The notes under the pieces: generated by a model
Database searches by the model: none
What the model was told of the DNA's origin: nothing
Seen by the model: only the letters and a program-made list of their open reading frames with translations
Translations under genes and position numbers: made by a program
NCBI GenBank assembly: GCA_049516635.1
Contig: JBEKSX010000003.1
Span: 1-57,525, forward strand
Direction: 5' to 3'
DNA length: 57,525 nucleotides
From: JBEKSX01 sp049516635
GTDB taxonomy: Bacteria > Bacteroidota > Ignavibacteria > Tepidaquicellales > OLB5
Part shown: in pieces, positions 1 through 7,650 of the stretch
Numbering within the stretch: the stretch's first letter is position 1
How the letters are laid out: the number at the start of each line of letters is the position of its first letter

Positions 1-63
1 AATTTTGTAAAATAATATTAAATTATACTATTTACCTGAAAATTAGTTATTATATCAAATTAT

Positions 64-123
64 GTAGGGATTGTTCCCCGAACAATCCGCTATATTTAGG
101 TTTGCTCGGGGAGCAAACCCTAC
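64..123. repeat. Twin-hairpin palindromic repeat, copy 1
   Basis: The element is bounded by GTAGGG and its complement CCCTAC. It contains two perfect 9-bp hairpins: GGATTGTTC-CCC-GAACAATCC (68-88) and GGTTTGCTC-GGG-GAGCAAACC (99-119). The loops are CCC in one and GGG in the other, so the whole unit is nearly symmetrical. A second, partly duplicated copy lies at 2527-2650. No open reading frame or transposase is associated, which suggests a REP- or MITE-like non-autonomous repeat. Confidence 0.8.
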
Positions 124-403
124 AGCCATTGTTTCTTGTAAAATATTTCTAATAAATAGGGACATCGTTACAAAATCAACCAATTTCTAAATTATTGTTA
201 TTACATAATATAAAAACAGGATACCCCCCGGTAACTTAAACTTACCCAAGTTACTAAAAATTCACGGAATCGACATTTTTTGCCTGATCAAGTTAGGGTA
301 ACTTAAAATGAACAAGAAATACATGATATTGCGACAGGGTTTAATAAATTTTAGATTTTGTTAAAAGAACGGTTAAGAACCCCACTCGGCTAATGCCGTT
401 TCT

Positions 404-442
404 TCCCTTTCCCTCCTTCGGACGGGCAGGCTGCTAAGGGGA
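404..442 (-). repeat. GC-rich hairpin element (thiS-thiG type), copy 1
   Basis: Read on the minus strand, this element begins TCCCCTTAGC, has a core CAGCCTGCCCG and ends AAAGGGA, so its ends pair with each other. The same start, core and end occur in the same order at 47610-47651 between thiS and thiG. It sits in non-coding DNA beside a small lipoprotein gene. The middle part differs between the copies but can still form an inner hairpin. Confidence 0.6.
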
Positions 443-617
443 GTCAATACCTGAAAAATGCCCTAAAATCCCCGCAGAATTATGAATTTATCAAATATAC
501 TACATTAAACTGCATAATTCAAGGCAAAAATTTATATACACTGTGAAAAGCAGGGGATTTGAATAGAATTTATGAGCTAAAAGTATTCCGCGGGAGTTTG
601 AGAAGGTACTTAAGAAA

Positions 618-1001
618 TCATTTATAGCTTACAATAGTTACGTTTGCCGAATCTACATAATACCCGGTGAGCAAAGGATAGGAAAATGTTTTAAACTGCT
701 CACCTGAGGGAATTATCGTATCAACCCATTGAACATTAATGATTGAATCAAGGTAAGATTGATTAAAATCAGTGGCTCTATAATCAAATCTCAGAACTAT
801 ATTGGTAGCATTAGCCTGTCCGGAATTCTTTAATTTGACCTGAAAATCAACGCCCCAGCCGGTTATCCAGTTATGAGAAAAGAAATAAGTTACGCTTAAG
901 ACCGGTACTTTGGGAGGCGGGTTAGTTGGCGAAACAGTGTTATCTTTACAGGCTGTTAAAGTAACCAGAACAATAAAGACAAAGTAAAATATTTTTTTCA
1001 T
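618..1001 (-). CDS. Small lipoprotein with CARDB-like domain
   Basis: This 127-residue protein starts MKKIFYFVF and has a hydrophobic signal ending in a lipobox, L-T-A-C, with Cys18 as the likely lipidated residue. After a Pro/Thr-rich linker the mature part is mostly predicted beta strand, with a segment resembling CARDB-type Ig folds (V-K-L-K-N-S-G-x-A-N-A-T-N). Proteins of this kind are anchored in the outer membrane or periplasm and often bind or scaffold. I do not recognise a specific function. It stands alone, with loose spacing to the next gene on the same strand. Confidence 0.75.
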   Translation of the reverse strand: MKKIFYFVFIVLVTLTACKDNTVSPTNPPPKVPVLSVTYFFSHNWITGWGVDFQVKLKNSGQANATNIVLRFDYRATDFNQSYLDSIINVQWVDTIIPSGEQFKTFSYPLLTGYYVDSANVTIVSYK

Positions 1002-1233
1002 TATTTTCTTGAGTAGTTTCCCGATGCTCCAATTTGATCGTATTTTTAACGGGATAGACTAACTTAAAGGTATAATTTTATTATCTTATTTATTAAATAT
1101 AAGATATTATTTCAGTACTTTAAATTTATTTAATTGACTGCGGGAGCGGAGGGGCTCAGGGGTAATGGGATACATCAATGTCCTTTCCGCCTGCCTGCTG
1201 CATGCAGGAGAGACTCTGACGGTATCGGAAACT

Positions 1234-1701
1234 TCAGAATCCTTTTAATGCGATACCCAAACCAATTTCAACACTAAGGATCAAGACTAACCCTGTAACT
1301 ACAATGATTGTTTTTGCAACCTGCACTCTAGTCATTTCTATTTTGACGGACTTAATGTTTTTTAGTTCGATCACTCGTTCTTCGGATGATATTTTTTTCA
1401 TATTATCAGTAAGGATAGTTGTATCTTTGTTCATGTATAATATGACATTAGGTATGCCTTTATAAATGATTTCGAACCCGGGGTTATTGTTCTTTAAAGA
1501 AATTTTTTCACCGTTCTTCATAACTACGCTCAGAATTTCGTAATCGGTCCTTGAGGGCAGTTGTGATTCATTTACATTTTCTATTTTGGTTGTGGTGCAG
1601 CCGCCAAGACACAATATGAAGCTGAAAAGTACTATACAAAGTACAGGCGTGAACCGGCGGTTTGAGGCAATTTTTTGAATAATATTATATTTGTTTGACA
1701 T
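1234..1701 (-). CDS. Hypothetical lipoprotein with C-terminal membrane segment
   Basis: This 155-residue protein has a basic N-terminus, a hydrophobic stretch at about 18-34 and a lipobox L-G-G-C (Cys35), so it is probably lipidated. The middle segment resembles short repeats of the type seen in Bacteroidota proteins that recite a structural threshold (V-x-M-K-N-G-E-K-I-S-L), and the C-terminal 25 residues form a second transmembrane helix. A good ribosome binding site (AAGGAG, 8 bases upstream) supports the start. The upstream context is almost identical to that of the gene starting at 3072. The function is unknown. Confidence 0.7.
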   Translation of the reverse strand: MSNKYNIIQKIASNRRFTPVLCIVLFSFILCLGGCTTTKIENVNESQLPSRTDYEILSVVMKNGEKISLKNNNPGFEIIYKGIPNVILYMNKDTTILTDNMKKISSEERVIELKNIKSVKIEMTRVQVAKTIIVVTGLVLILSVEIGLGIALKGF

Positions 1702-1816
1702 TTTTTACTCCTTAATAAATATGGTACTAAAATGCAGATACATGACAGCTCATTTGTCACGGCGGAGTAAAAGAGATGTAAAAAAAGTGTCAGAGAAGAA
1801 GGGGGAGGGGGATTAA

Positions 1817-1844
1817 GTAGCCCATAGCTGAAGCTATGGGTTAC
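1817..1844. repeat. Palindromic hairpin element
   Basis: CCCATAGCT-GA-AGCTATGGG (1821-1840) is a perfect inverted repeat flanked by GTAG and TTAC. It lies just past the stop codon of the acetyltransferase gene. There is no run of T on either side, so it looks more like a REP-type repeat than an intrinsic terminator. It could still protect the 3' end of a transcript. Confidence 0.6.
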
Positions 1845-1882
1845 AATAAAAGTGGAAATGGATAACTATCAACTCTATGCAC

Positions 1883-2494
1883 TCACACCGAATTCTCTCT
1901 CCACATGGCGTAGGATTTGATATCGTAAAAATCTATGGTTGCTTTCAGTACAAATCCCCATTTTTGGTAAAGGGGGACGTTGTCCGGGTTCGCGGTATCT
2001 ATCACAATGCCCCACGAGGCAGGGTGGGATTCGCACTCATTTATCATGTACTCCGCTAGAGCTTTGCCTATGCCGTGCTTGCGGTATTCCTTCTTTACGG
2101 AGTGCTCGTTTCCGTAAAAATGCGGTACGGCGGGGTCATATTTTTTCAGCCGTGCGTATTCGCCGATGAGGTTAATCCTTTTGTCATTTGCTTTTGCCTG
2201 CATTTTCGCAATTGCATCGTTCATTTCATCGCTCCATCCGCGTGCATCGGGAGTGGTGTATATTATACAGCCGGCAAATATATCATCAATAAAAGCACCC
2301 TTCAATTTCAGGTTCAGTTTAGGGACGAGGTCATACACAACGAACTCATACATTATCTTAGTCAATCTCTTCCTCTGTTCTTCTTCGGGGAATGCGAAGA
2401 GGAAAAGAGGGTCATTAGAAAATCCCTGCGTGAAGATCTCTACCGCTTCGGGATAAAGTGAAGAGGGAATATCTTTTATTGTTATGGTTTGCAA
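1883..2494 (-). CDS. GNAT family N-acetyltransferase
   Basis: This 203-residue protein is an acetyl-CoA-dependent N-acetyltransferase of unknown substrate. The acetyl-CoA pyrophosphate-binding motif is seen at about 135-145 as Y-R-K-H-G-I-G-K-A-L, fitting R/Q-x-x-G-x-G/A. The usual C-terminal signature follows as N-P-D-N-V-P-L-Y-Q-K-W-G-F. The N-terminal helix pair (ending in F-S-N-D-P-L-F) resembles GNATs with a two-helix cap. The protein is probably cytoplasmic and appears monocistronic, with repeats on both sides. Substrates of this branch cannot be read from sequence. Confidence 0.85.
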   Translation of the reverse strand: MQTITIKDIPSSLYPEAVEIFTQGFSNDPLFLFAFPEEEQRKRLTKIMYEFVVYDLVPKLNLKLKGAFIDDIFAGCIIYTTPDARGWSDEMNDAIAKMQAKANDKRINLIGEYARLKKYDPAVPHFYGNEHSVKKEYRKHGIGKALAEYMINECESHPASWGIVIDTANPDNVPLYQKWGFVLKATIDFYDIKSYAMWRENSV

Positions 2495-2526
2495 TGTTTT
2501 ATTAAATCAAAAACATAATCCACTAT

Positions 2527-2650
2527 GTAGTGATTGTTCCCCGAACAATCCGTTTTTATCGGTTCGCTCGGGGAGCGAACCCTACGGAATTGGATTCCCG
2601 CCTTCGGGATAAAGTTTTTATCGGTTCGCTCGGGGAGCGAACCCTACGGA
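2527..2650. repeat. Twin-hairpin palindromic repeat, copy 2 with internal duplication
   Basis: Bases 2527-2585 repeat the layout of the element at 64-123: a GATTGTTC-CCC-GAACAATC hairpin, then GGTTCGCTC-GGG-GAGCGAACC and CCCTAC. The second hairpin and its flank are duplicated: 2552-2588 and 2614-2650 are identical over 37 bases. Between them lies a small CCCG-CCTT-CGGG hairpin. The second arm differs from copy 1 by compensating changes (TTTGC to TTCGC with GCAAA to GCGAA), so the stem is conserved. Confidence 0.8.
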
Positions 2651-2674
2651 TGATAATTTACATAGCCCGAAATT

Positions 2675-2745
2675 ACACAACCCCTGCCAGGCTGAGCCGG
2701 GCACCCCCCACGTCAAAGCCGGGTCTTCGACTTTTCTAAGGGGGA
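2675..2745 (-). repeat. Palindromic element of the CCCCT...GGGGTGCC...TGTGT type, intergenic copy
   Basis: On the minus strand this starts TCCCCCTTAG, pairs with GGGGGG further on, and continues GGGGTGCC, a short variable part, CAGGGG and TTGTGT. The same order (CCCCT hairpin, GGGGTGCC, CAGGG, TGTGT) is found at 51206-51242, where it lies inside a coding sequence. This copy lies between the acetyltransferase and the next small gene. Confidence 0.6.
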
Positions 2746-2757
2746 TTAATATAGTTA

Positions 2758-3072
2758 TCAGGACCTGTTTATCTCGTCCTTCAAACTATAGGGTTCAGGG
2801 ACATCGAACTTGCCGTGGAAGACATTATTGTTGTTAATCTCCTCGATAATTATGGCATCGCTGGGGTGCAGAACGTCCTTTAATTTATCATAAATGACAG
2901 GGATAGAGTCCATAGTCTTTATGACCCATGTCCCGTCCAGGCAATGCCAGTTGATCTTGCTGTAACATTCATCCATCTTATCGTTCATTCTTTGACATGC
3001 TTCCGATTTGTTCTTCCGGGTATGTACCGCGTAGCGTACCAGGTAGGTTCTTCCAAGTGTAAAATTTGACAT
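2758..3072 (-). CDS. Small hypothetical protein, SinR/Cas2-fold-like
   Basis: This 104-residue cytoplasmic protein has no signal peptide or membrane segment. The central part, W-H-C-L-D-G-T-W-V-I-K-T, followed by a helix with D-K-L and a strand starting D-A-I-I-I-E-E-I, resembles short proteins often labelled SinR family, which have a ferredoxin-like fold related to Cas2. That resemblance is from memory of the family pattern and is tentative. It is not the Bacillus SinR repressor. No CRISPR or toxin partner is adjacent. A strong AAGGAG site supports the start. Confidence 0.65.
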   Translation of the reverse strand: MSNFTLGRTYLVRYAVHTRKNKSEACQRMNDKMDECYSKINWHCLDGTWVIKTMDSIPVIYDKLKDVLHPSDAIIIEEINNNNVFHGKFDVPEPYSLKDEINRS

Positions 3073-3228
3073 TTTTTACTCCTTGTTAAAATTGGTGATT
3101 TGAAGTCCGTTTAATTTAATGTTTAATTTTAACATATGCTGTCAAAATAATAATACATATCCGTGATATACGGAACACTTCATTCATTTATAAATATTCA
3201 ACGGTTAATATATTAACTAAGCAGAACA

Positions 3229-3738
3229 TTATTTTTTATTATCTATCATGCTCTCAAGTTCGATTTTTCTGATTCCAATAACTAATCCTTTATTTGGTCC
3301 CTTATCAGCAAAGATGAATGCATATAGACCGGGAATAATATTTTTGTTTTTCGTTTCGGCTTCTCTTGTTATTTGTAATTGTGACTTCAGCAAACCGGTA
3401 ATATTACCAAAAGCAGATGTGACCAATTCTTCCAATTTAGAATCTCTTTTTTCGTTAAAATTGGTCAACTTCCAGCCATTTTCTAGAGTGATTGTATAAT
3501 CAGTTGTCCCAAAACCTGATTTTACCGAGAAGGCATATTCTTCGTCCATTTTCGGCAGCCATATTATTCTATAATCAATGCTATCGCTTCCCTGTACTAC
3601 CAATAAATAAGGATACGGGCGGTAGAACCTGATGCCTTCTTCGTCCTGATTCTCCTGTGTTATCCTCGTTACGTTTACTCCTGCACAGGAATATAGAAGT
3701 AATGCGCATGTTAGAACGATCAGTAATTTATTGAACAT
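3229..3738 (-). CDS. Hypothetical lipoprotein
   Basis: This 169-residue protein starts MFNKLLIVLTCALLLYSC, a short signal peptide with lipobox L-Y-S-C (Cys18). The mature part contains a Y-R-P-Y-P-Y-L-L-V segment and a strand-rich middle (T-T-D-Y-T-I-T-L-E-N-G-W-K-L), then a lysine-rich tail. An AAAGGAG ribosome binding site precedes the start. I recognise no catalytic motif. Membrane-anchored proteins of this kind are common in Bacteroidota and mostly uncharacterised. Confidence 0.7.
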   Translation of the reverse strand: MFNKLLIVLTCALLLYSCAGVNVTRITQENQDEEGIRFYRPYPYLLVVQGSDSIDYRIIWLPKMDEEYAFSVKSGFGTTDYTITLENGWKLTNFNEKRDSKLEELVTSAFGNITGLLKSQLQITREAETKNKNIIPGLYAFIFADKGPNKGLVIGIRKIELESMIDNKK

Positions 3739-3929
3739 ATATTTTCTCCTTTAGTTTAATTATTTAAAAGCAAGGGAATAGTCCCACGCATTATTAACAA
3801 GGTTCATCAAATTCGATGTGCTCTTTAACCGTCCAGGTCGGAGGATAACGTGCGGGTTAACAAGAATATCGGCATTTTCAAAAGACATGCTCACACTACT
3901 TTTTTATTTTCTTCGATAGGAACTCTATT

Positions 3930-4190
3930 TCAAAAAATGTACACTCCCCCGGTATCGCCGTTGCTGCCGACGCTAAGCCTCATGCCTTTATCCAGAAAAT
4001 ACCGGAGTATCTCTTTTGTATCTGAGTCTGAGCAGGTCTTCCAGTACTCCCAATAGAGTACCGGAGCATCTATGCTCTCGAGGAGTGCTCTTGTGGAATC
4101 AGGGTCATCGGTAACCCCGATGGTCCACAAAGCATAGCTTGTAGCGCCAACTTTTTGTTCGATGGCGTCAATAATGTTATTTTTCATCAT
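3930..4190 (-). CDS. Small conserved hypothetical protein (W-T-I-G-V-T-D-D-P motif)
   Basis: This small cytoplasmic protein of about 86 residues carries L-W-T-I-G-V-T-D-D-P near position 24, a W-E-Y-W-K-T-C-S-D-S-D motif, and ends G-G-V-Y-I-F. Small proteins with this set of motifs occur widely. The motif layout is faintly like a reduced GIY-YIG module, but the catalytic Arg and Glu are not evident. An AAGGAG site is followed by GTG-ATG-ATG. The GTG at 4193 is too close to it, so ATG at 4190 or 4187 is the likely start. A promoter and a long leader lie upstream. Confidence 0.65.
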   Translation of the reverse strand: MMKNNIIDAIEQKVGATSYALWTIGVTDDPDSTRALLESIDAPVLYWEYWKTCSDSDTKEILRYFLDKGMRLSVGSNGDTGGVYIF

Positions 4191-4193
4191 CAC

Positions 4194-4335
4194 ATCTCCT
4201 TAATAACCGTCACTTACCGGACGGGTTCTAAATTTATTGTCTCCGTAAAAACGATAGTTTTTGGCGAGAGATCACGTAATATCCCTCGGCCTGTGTCGGT
4301 TTGCCCCAATCTCCACCCTGAAGATATGAATGATG
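4194..4335 (-). promoter_or_regulatory. Candidate structured 5' leader
   Basis: The leader between the promoter and the start at 4190 is about 140 bases and can form at least three hairpins on the minus strand: GGC(C)GAGGGA with TCTCTCGCC, AAAAAC-TATC-GTTTTT, and CCGTC with GACGG just before the ribosome binding site. It begins with ATCTTCAGGGTGGAG, which also occurs at 21412-21426 in the leader of the Kelch gene. It matches no riboswitch class I can name, and a single 15-base match may be chance. Confidence 0.35.
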
Positions 4336-4340
4336 GTGCA

Positions 4341-4370
4341 AATATAGTGTAAAATAAAATGAGATGTCAA
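4341..4370 (-). promoter_or_regulatory. Sigma-70-type promoter for the 3930-4190 gene
   Basis: The minus strand reads TTGACA (4370-4365), then 18 bases, then TATATT (4346-4341). A 17-base spacer with CTATAT is the alternative. The match to the housekeeping consensus is strong and it points into the small gene ending at 3930. Confidence 0.65.
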
Positions 4371-4528
4371 GTACAGATTTTCCTTAAAATCATAAAATTT
4401 TGAGCGGGGTATTTGGGCTATCTGTTATATATTTAAGGAGGTTATGAAAACTCAAACTCATGAAAAAATGGGCATATTTTGTGTGTTTTAGGAGTAAAAT
4501 TGGGTCAAATTAGCACCAAGGTAAATAA

Positions 4529-4561
4529 AAAACCTGTCAGATCATGGACCTGACAGGTTTT
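4529..4561 (-). terminator. Rho-independent terminator after the 4604-6631 gene
   Basis: AAAACCTGTCAG (4529-4540) and CTGACAGGTTTT (4550-4561) form a perfect 12-bp stem with a 9-base loop. On the minus strand the stem runs into a T-rich tract, TTTTTTATTT. It lies 43 bases beyond the stop codon of the T9SS protein at 4604. Confidence 0.85.
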
Positions 4562-4603
4562 ATTTGTTCCAAAATTGTGTTTTGGAACGATTAATAATAT
4601 TGT

Positions 4604-6631
4604 TTACTTCACAAGGATCATTTTCTTAATGCTCGTATAATCCGGTGTCTCAAGCTTGTAGAAGTATATTCCGCTGGAGAAGTTCTTTGCATCGAATTCT
4701 GCGTTATACTTTCCGGCTGAATAATTTGTATTAAGTAAAGTCTGTACGAGCCTGCCGTTAATATCATACACGCTCAGTTTTACGATTCCTGCTTTTGCAA
4801 GATCAAACCTTATCTGTGTGGTCGGGTTGAACGGGTTCGGATAGTTCTGGTACAGTTTGAAATCTATCGGTACTTCGCTTCCGATAAGATTGATACCAGT
4901 GATAACCGTTAATGAAATTGTACGCATATGTATTGGTGTTCCGTTCGAACCTTTACCCAGCAGTGTAATTGTATAGGCTTGATTTGTTACTCCTCCCGAT
5001 GTCTTTATTCTCATCCTGAGTGAATCAGGGTATGCGGTAAGTGAATCCTGAGAATTATAGTTTGACCTGTTGAGAAAGCTCAGAGTAATTGTACCTGTCG
5101 GGGGAATTGGCGATACCGTTGCCGTGAATTTTGCTTTATCTGTATATAGCTTCACAGAAGGAACGCTAACGAAGACGAATGAACTATCGTTTACACCGTT
5201 CATTGTGAGTGTACTCGGTCTTGTCAGCAGTGCAAAATCCGGGAAATATGAACCCATATTCTGGAAAGTGCAGTTCCTGCCGTCATACCATACAGCGAAT
5301 CCGCATAACGGGTTGCCAACAATAGCATCGTAATCGCCCATGTAGCAGTTAGTATTGGGTGAACACCCCGGGCACGGATACGTCCAGTTCGCATTGGTTA
5401 ACTTCTGGTTTGTCACGAAGCTCTGTCCGCCGTTTGTACTGTATGATGCGTAGACATCAACGCCGTAGGTAGAAGGATTGTTTCTAGTGTCATACCATTT
5501 TACATAAAGCTTGCCTGTGGTTTTTTCGCACCAGATCGCCGGGTACCACTGATCGCTTATTGTGGGATTTGCATTATCGTTAACTATGACTTCCGACGAC
5601 CATGTTGCTCCGCCATCGGTTGAATACTGGCACTTGATATCCGGTTTATTACCGTTGCCTGCAGGTACGTTAGATGAATACACGCAATATAATCTTCCCC
5701 TGTAGGTTCCATAGCTGTTATCACATGCTATCATCGGATAGGGTCGTGTCCTTGCGTTGTTAATTACAAGCCTGCTTGCTGAATTCAAAGTTCCAACATA
5801 ACCCGGTGAAATAGCGCCTGAGCTCATTACTTGCATTGATGCACCGCCGTCTGTAGAACGGAAGAAGTTGAATGTGGATGGTGCCGGATTGGAACCTGTA
5901 ATAGACACAAAATATACGCTTCCGCCCTGTACAGCACCGTTTGGTGAAGGTCCGACACATATCATATTGCCGGGAGTTGTATTAGAAGTAGTATAAATTG
6001 TTGTCCACGATGCGCCGTGATCTGTGCTTCTGCAAAAACTGCAATTGGGTGACCAGGCAGAAGTGTAAAGATTATTAGCATAAGGTCCTCCCGTATAATC
6101 TGCAGCGATAGAATTCCTATCAGTGCCCGGACATGCATAAACGAATCCGCCCCATGTTTGTCCAAAGTTTGTTGATCTGGCTACGTAGTTGGCACTCACG
6201 AGTACACTGAAGAAAAGATTTCCCACGCTGTCATAAGCAGTCCATGGGTCACAGCATGTTCCACCCGGGTATGAAGCACCGGCTACGTTCCAGTTGAGAC
6301 CATCTGTCGTGTACCAGATGCTGAGCGCTGAAGTGTTATTAACACCGAACATCATTTGCAAAGGGTTGTTCGGATTAACAGTCATGCCCTGTTCCGAATA
6401 GTTAGTACCGATCTGAAAATTATCGTATCCGTTCGCATCAGTAACGGTCATCGGCACCATATACTGAGGCGGTATAAAGGTATTCAGGTACTTCTTCGTA
6501 GGCAGATCGAACCTGTAATCGTTATCATTTAACGGTTGTGCCTGTAACAGCATTGTTCCTCCTAATGCCATTATCAGTAACAGTAAAATCCGCAGTGTTT
6601 TTGTCCTGTTTAAAAAAGTAAAAAATTTCAT
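4604..6631 (-). CDS. Secreted BNR/sialidase-type beta-propeller protein with T9SS sorting domain
   Basis: This 675-residue protein has a signal peptide (about 1-31, ending L-L-Q-A-Q-P). Its body has repeated Asp-box-like motifs S-T-D-G-G-A-T-W, S-T-D-H-G-A-S-W and S-T-N-G-G-Q-S-F, which indicate a BNR/sialidase-type propeller. These motifs do not prove glycosidase activity. An Ig-like strand region (about 480-580) follows. The last 80 residues are a type A T9SS sorting domain with N-Y-P-N-P-F-N-P and final K-K-M-I-L-V-K. It is probably exported through the type IX system and anchored or released at the cell surface. A strong terminator ends the gene. Confidence 0.88.
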   Translation of the reverse strand: MKFFTFLNRTKTLRILLLLIMALGGTMLLQAQPLNDNDYRFDLPTKKYLNTFIPPQYMVPMTVTDANGYDNFQIGTNYSEQGMTVNPNNPLQMMFGVNNTSALSIWYTTDGLNWNVAGASYPGGTCCDPWTAYDSVGNLFFSVLVSANYVARSTNFGQTWGGFVYACPGTDRNSIAADYTGGPYANNLYTSAWSPNCSFCRSTDHGASWTTIYTTSNTTPGNMICVGPSPNGAVQGGSVYFVSITGSNPAPSTFNFFRSTDGGASMQVMSSGAISPGYVGTLNSASRLVINNARTRPYPMIACDNSYGTYRGRLYCVYSSNVPAGNGNKPDIKCQYSTDGGATWSSEVIVNDNANPTISDQWYPAIWCEKTTGKLYVKWYDTRNNPSTYGVDVYASYSTNGGQSFVTNQKLTNANWTYPCPGCSPNTNCYMGDYDAIVGNPLCGFAVWYDGRNCTFQNMGSYFPDFALLTRPSTLTMNGVNDSSFVFVSVPSVKLYTDKAKFTATVSPIPPTGTITLSFLNRSNYNSQDSLTAYPDSLRMRIKTSGGVTNQAYTITLLGKGSNGTPIHMRTISLTVITGINLIGSEVPIDFKLYQNYPNPFNPTTQIRFDLAKAGIVKLSVYDINGRLVQTLLNTNYSAGKYNAEFDAKNFSSGIYFYKLETPDYTSIKKMILVK

Positions 6632-6762
6632 TGGATTTTAATTAAGTTATGAAAATATGGTTTATTAAATATTCTCTCTCGGATTCACTAAATATAACCG
6701 CACATTCCCAAATTTGCAATAGGTTAATTGATTCCGTGACGAAAGTGAGAGAAAATTTGAAT

Positions 6763-7602
6763 TTATTTAACCAATATCATTTTTTTTATGCTCGAAAAAA
6801 GTAACTTTGAGTCGTTTTGGAGTGAAAAAACGCTCAGCCTGTAAAAATAAACTCCGCTTGAATATCTCTTCCCGTCGAAGGTAATCTCATGCTCACCCGG
6901 ATCTTGAAGCTTATCAACGATAAGAGCGGAACCCCTTCCTGTAATATCAAATATATCAAGCGTCACGTAGCTTTTTTCATGTAAGCTGTAACGAATTTTA
7001 GTGGTGGGGTTAAAAGGATTCGGATAGTTCTGAGAAAGGGAAAATGTATTTGCAATGGATGATATCGGTCTGATACCGATCGGGTTATATACTCTAATTA
7101 TAAAATTATCAGCAAAATTCCATTTATCAAGAGAATCCGGGATACCATTATTATTGGTGCTGTTGCCGTTAGCGTAGAGGGTGTCATACATAGGAGTCAG
7201 GGGAGCGGTGTATTTAAAGGTCCAATAGACCGTATCATTAACGAAGGGTTTGGGATATTTGTGCGAGAGCTCATTCGTTTGAGCTTTACGCTGAAGTATA
7301 GTATCTATAGGCAGCGTATCTATCACGCCCAGGTATGATGCTACATCCAATCCTCCGGTAATAGCGGGACCATGCGCCAGGTATAATTTGAATACTGCCG
7401 ATTGACCTGCGGCAACGCTGTCGGGACCAACGAACCAAACACGTACGGAAGGTGATGGGTTGCCGCCTCCGTGGCAGATACATCCGATTGCGCCATCTCT
7501 TTTGGTCAAACCGAAAATACCATCATTGAATGATAATAGGCAGTTAATACCAATAGTGAGCGAAAGTATCATAGTAACCGAAACAGAAACTATTTTTTTC
7601 AT
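6763..7602 (-). CDS. T9SS cargo protein with a CxCH-type N-terminal domain
   Basis: This is a 279-residue secreted protein. I start it at the Met of M-K-K-I-V-S-V (7602), which begins a normal signal peptide. A longer reading to 7647 would add a non-signal N-terminus. After the signal comes D-G-A-I-G-C-I-C-H-G-G, then a beta-rich domain of the type called choice-of-anchor V or Reelin-like, which usually carries CxxCH. Here the two Cys are separated by only one residue, so covalent haem attachment is doubtful. The C-terminus has N-Y-P-N-P-F-N-P and ends K-K-M-I-L-V-K. It lies 48 bases after the 7651 gene. Confidence 0.8.
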   Translation of the reverse strand: MKKIVSVSVTMILSLTIGINCLLSFNDGIFGLTKRDGAIGCICHGGGNPSPSVRVWFVGPDSVAAGQSAVFKLYLAHGPAITGGLDVASYLGVIDTLPIDTILQRKAQTNELSHKYPKPFVNDTVYWTFKYTAPLTPMYDTLYANGNSTNNNGIPDSLDKWNFADNFIIRVYNPIGIRPISSIANTFSLSQNYPNPFNPTTKIRYSLHEKSYVTLDIFDITGRGSALIVDKLQDPGEHEITFDGKRYSSGVYFYRLSVFSLQNDSKLLFSSIKKMILVK

Positions 7603-7650
7603 ACAATTATTTTTTAAAGACCGGGACTGCAGCCCCTTGTAAGTCACATA

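Larger units (their letters stand above)
1..617. other. Non-coding left flank with two repeat elements
   Basis: I see no credible coding sequence on either strand here. The stretch holds a twin-hairpin repeat (64-123) and a GC-rich hairpin element (404-442), each listed separately. A short inverted repeat GTAACTT/AAGTTAC lies around 230-262. The rest is AT-rich sequence without recognisable signals. Confidence 0.6.

Noticed and set aside
1877..2461. Several plus-strand reading frames opposite the acetyltransferase
   Set aside because: They are shadows of the minus-strand gene, which has clear GNAT motifs. None has a ribosome site or recognisable motif.
2530..2739. Open reading frame of 69 residues on the plus strand
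   Set aside because: It is the translated twin-hairpin repeat and its duplication, with no ribosome binding site or protein-like composition.
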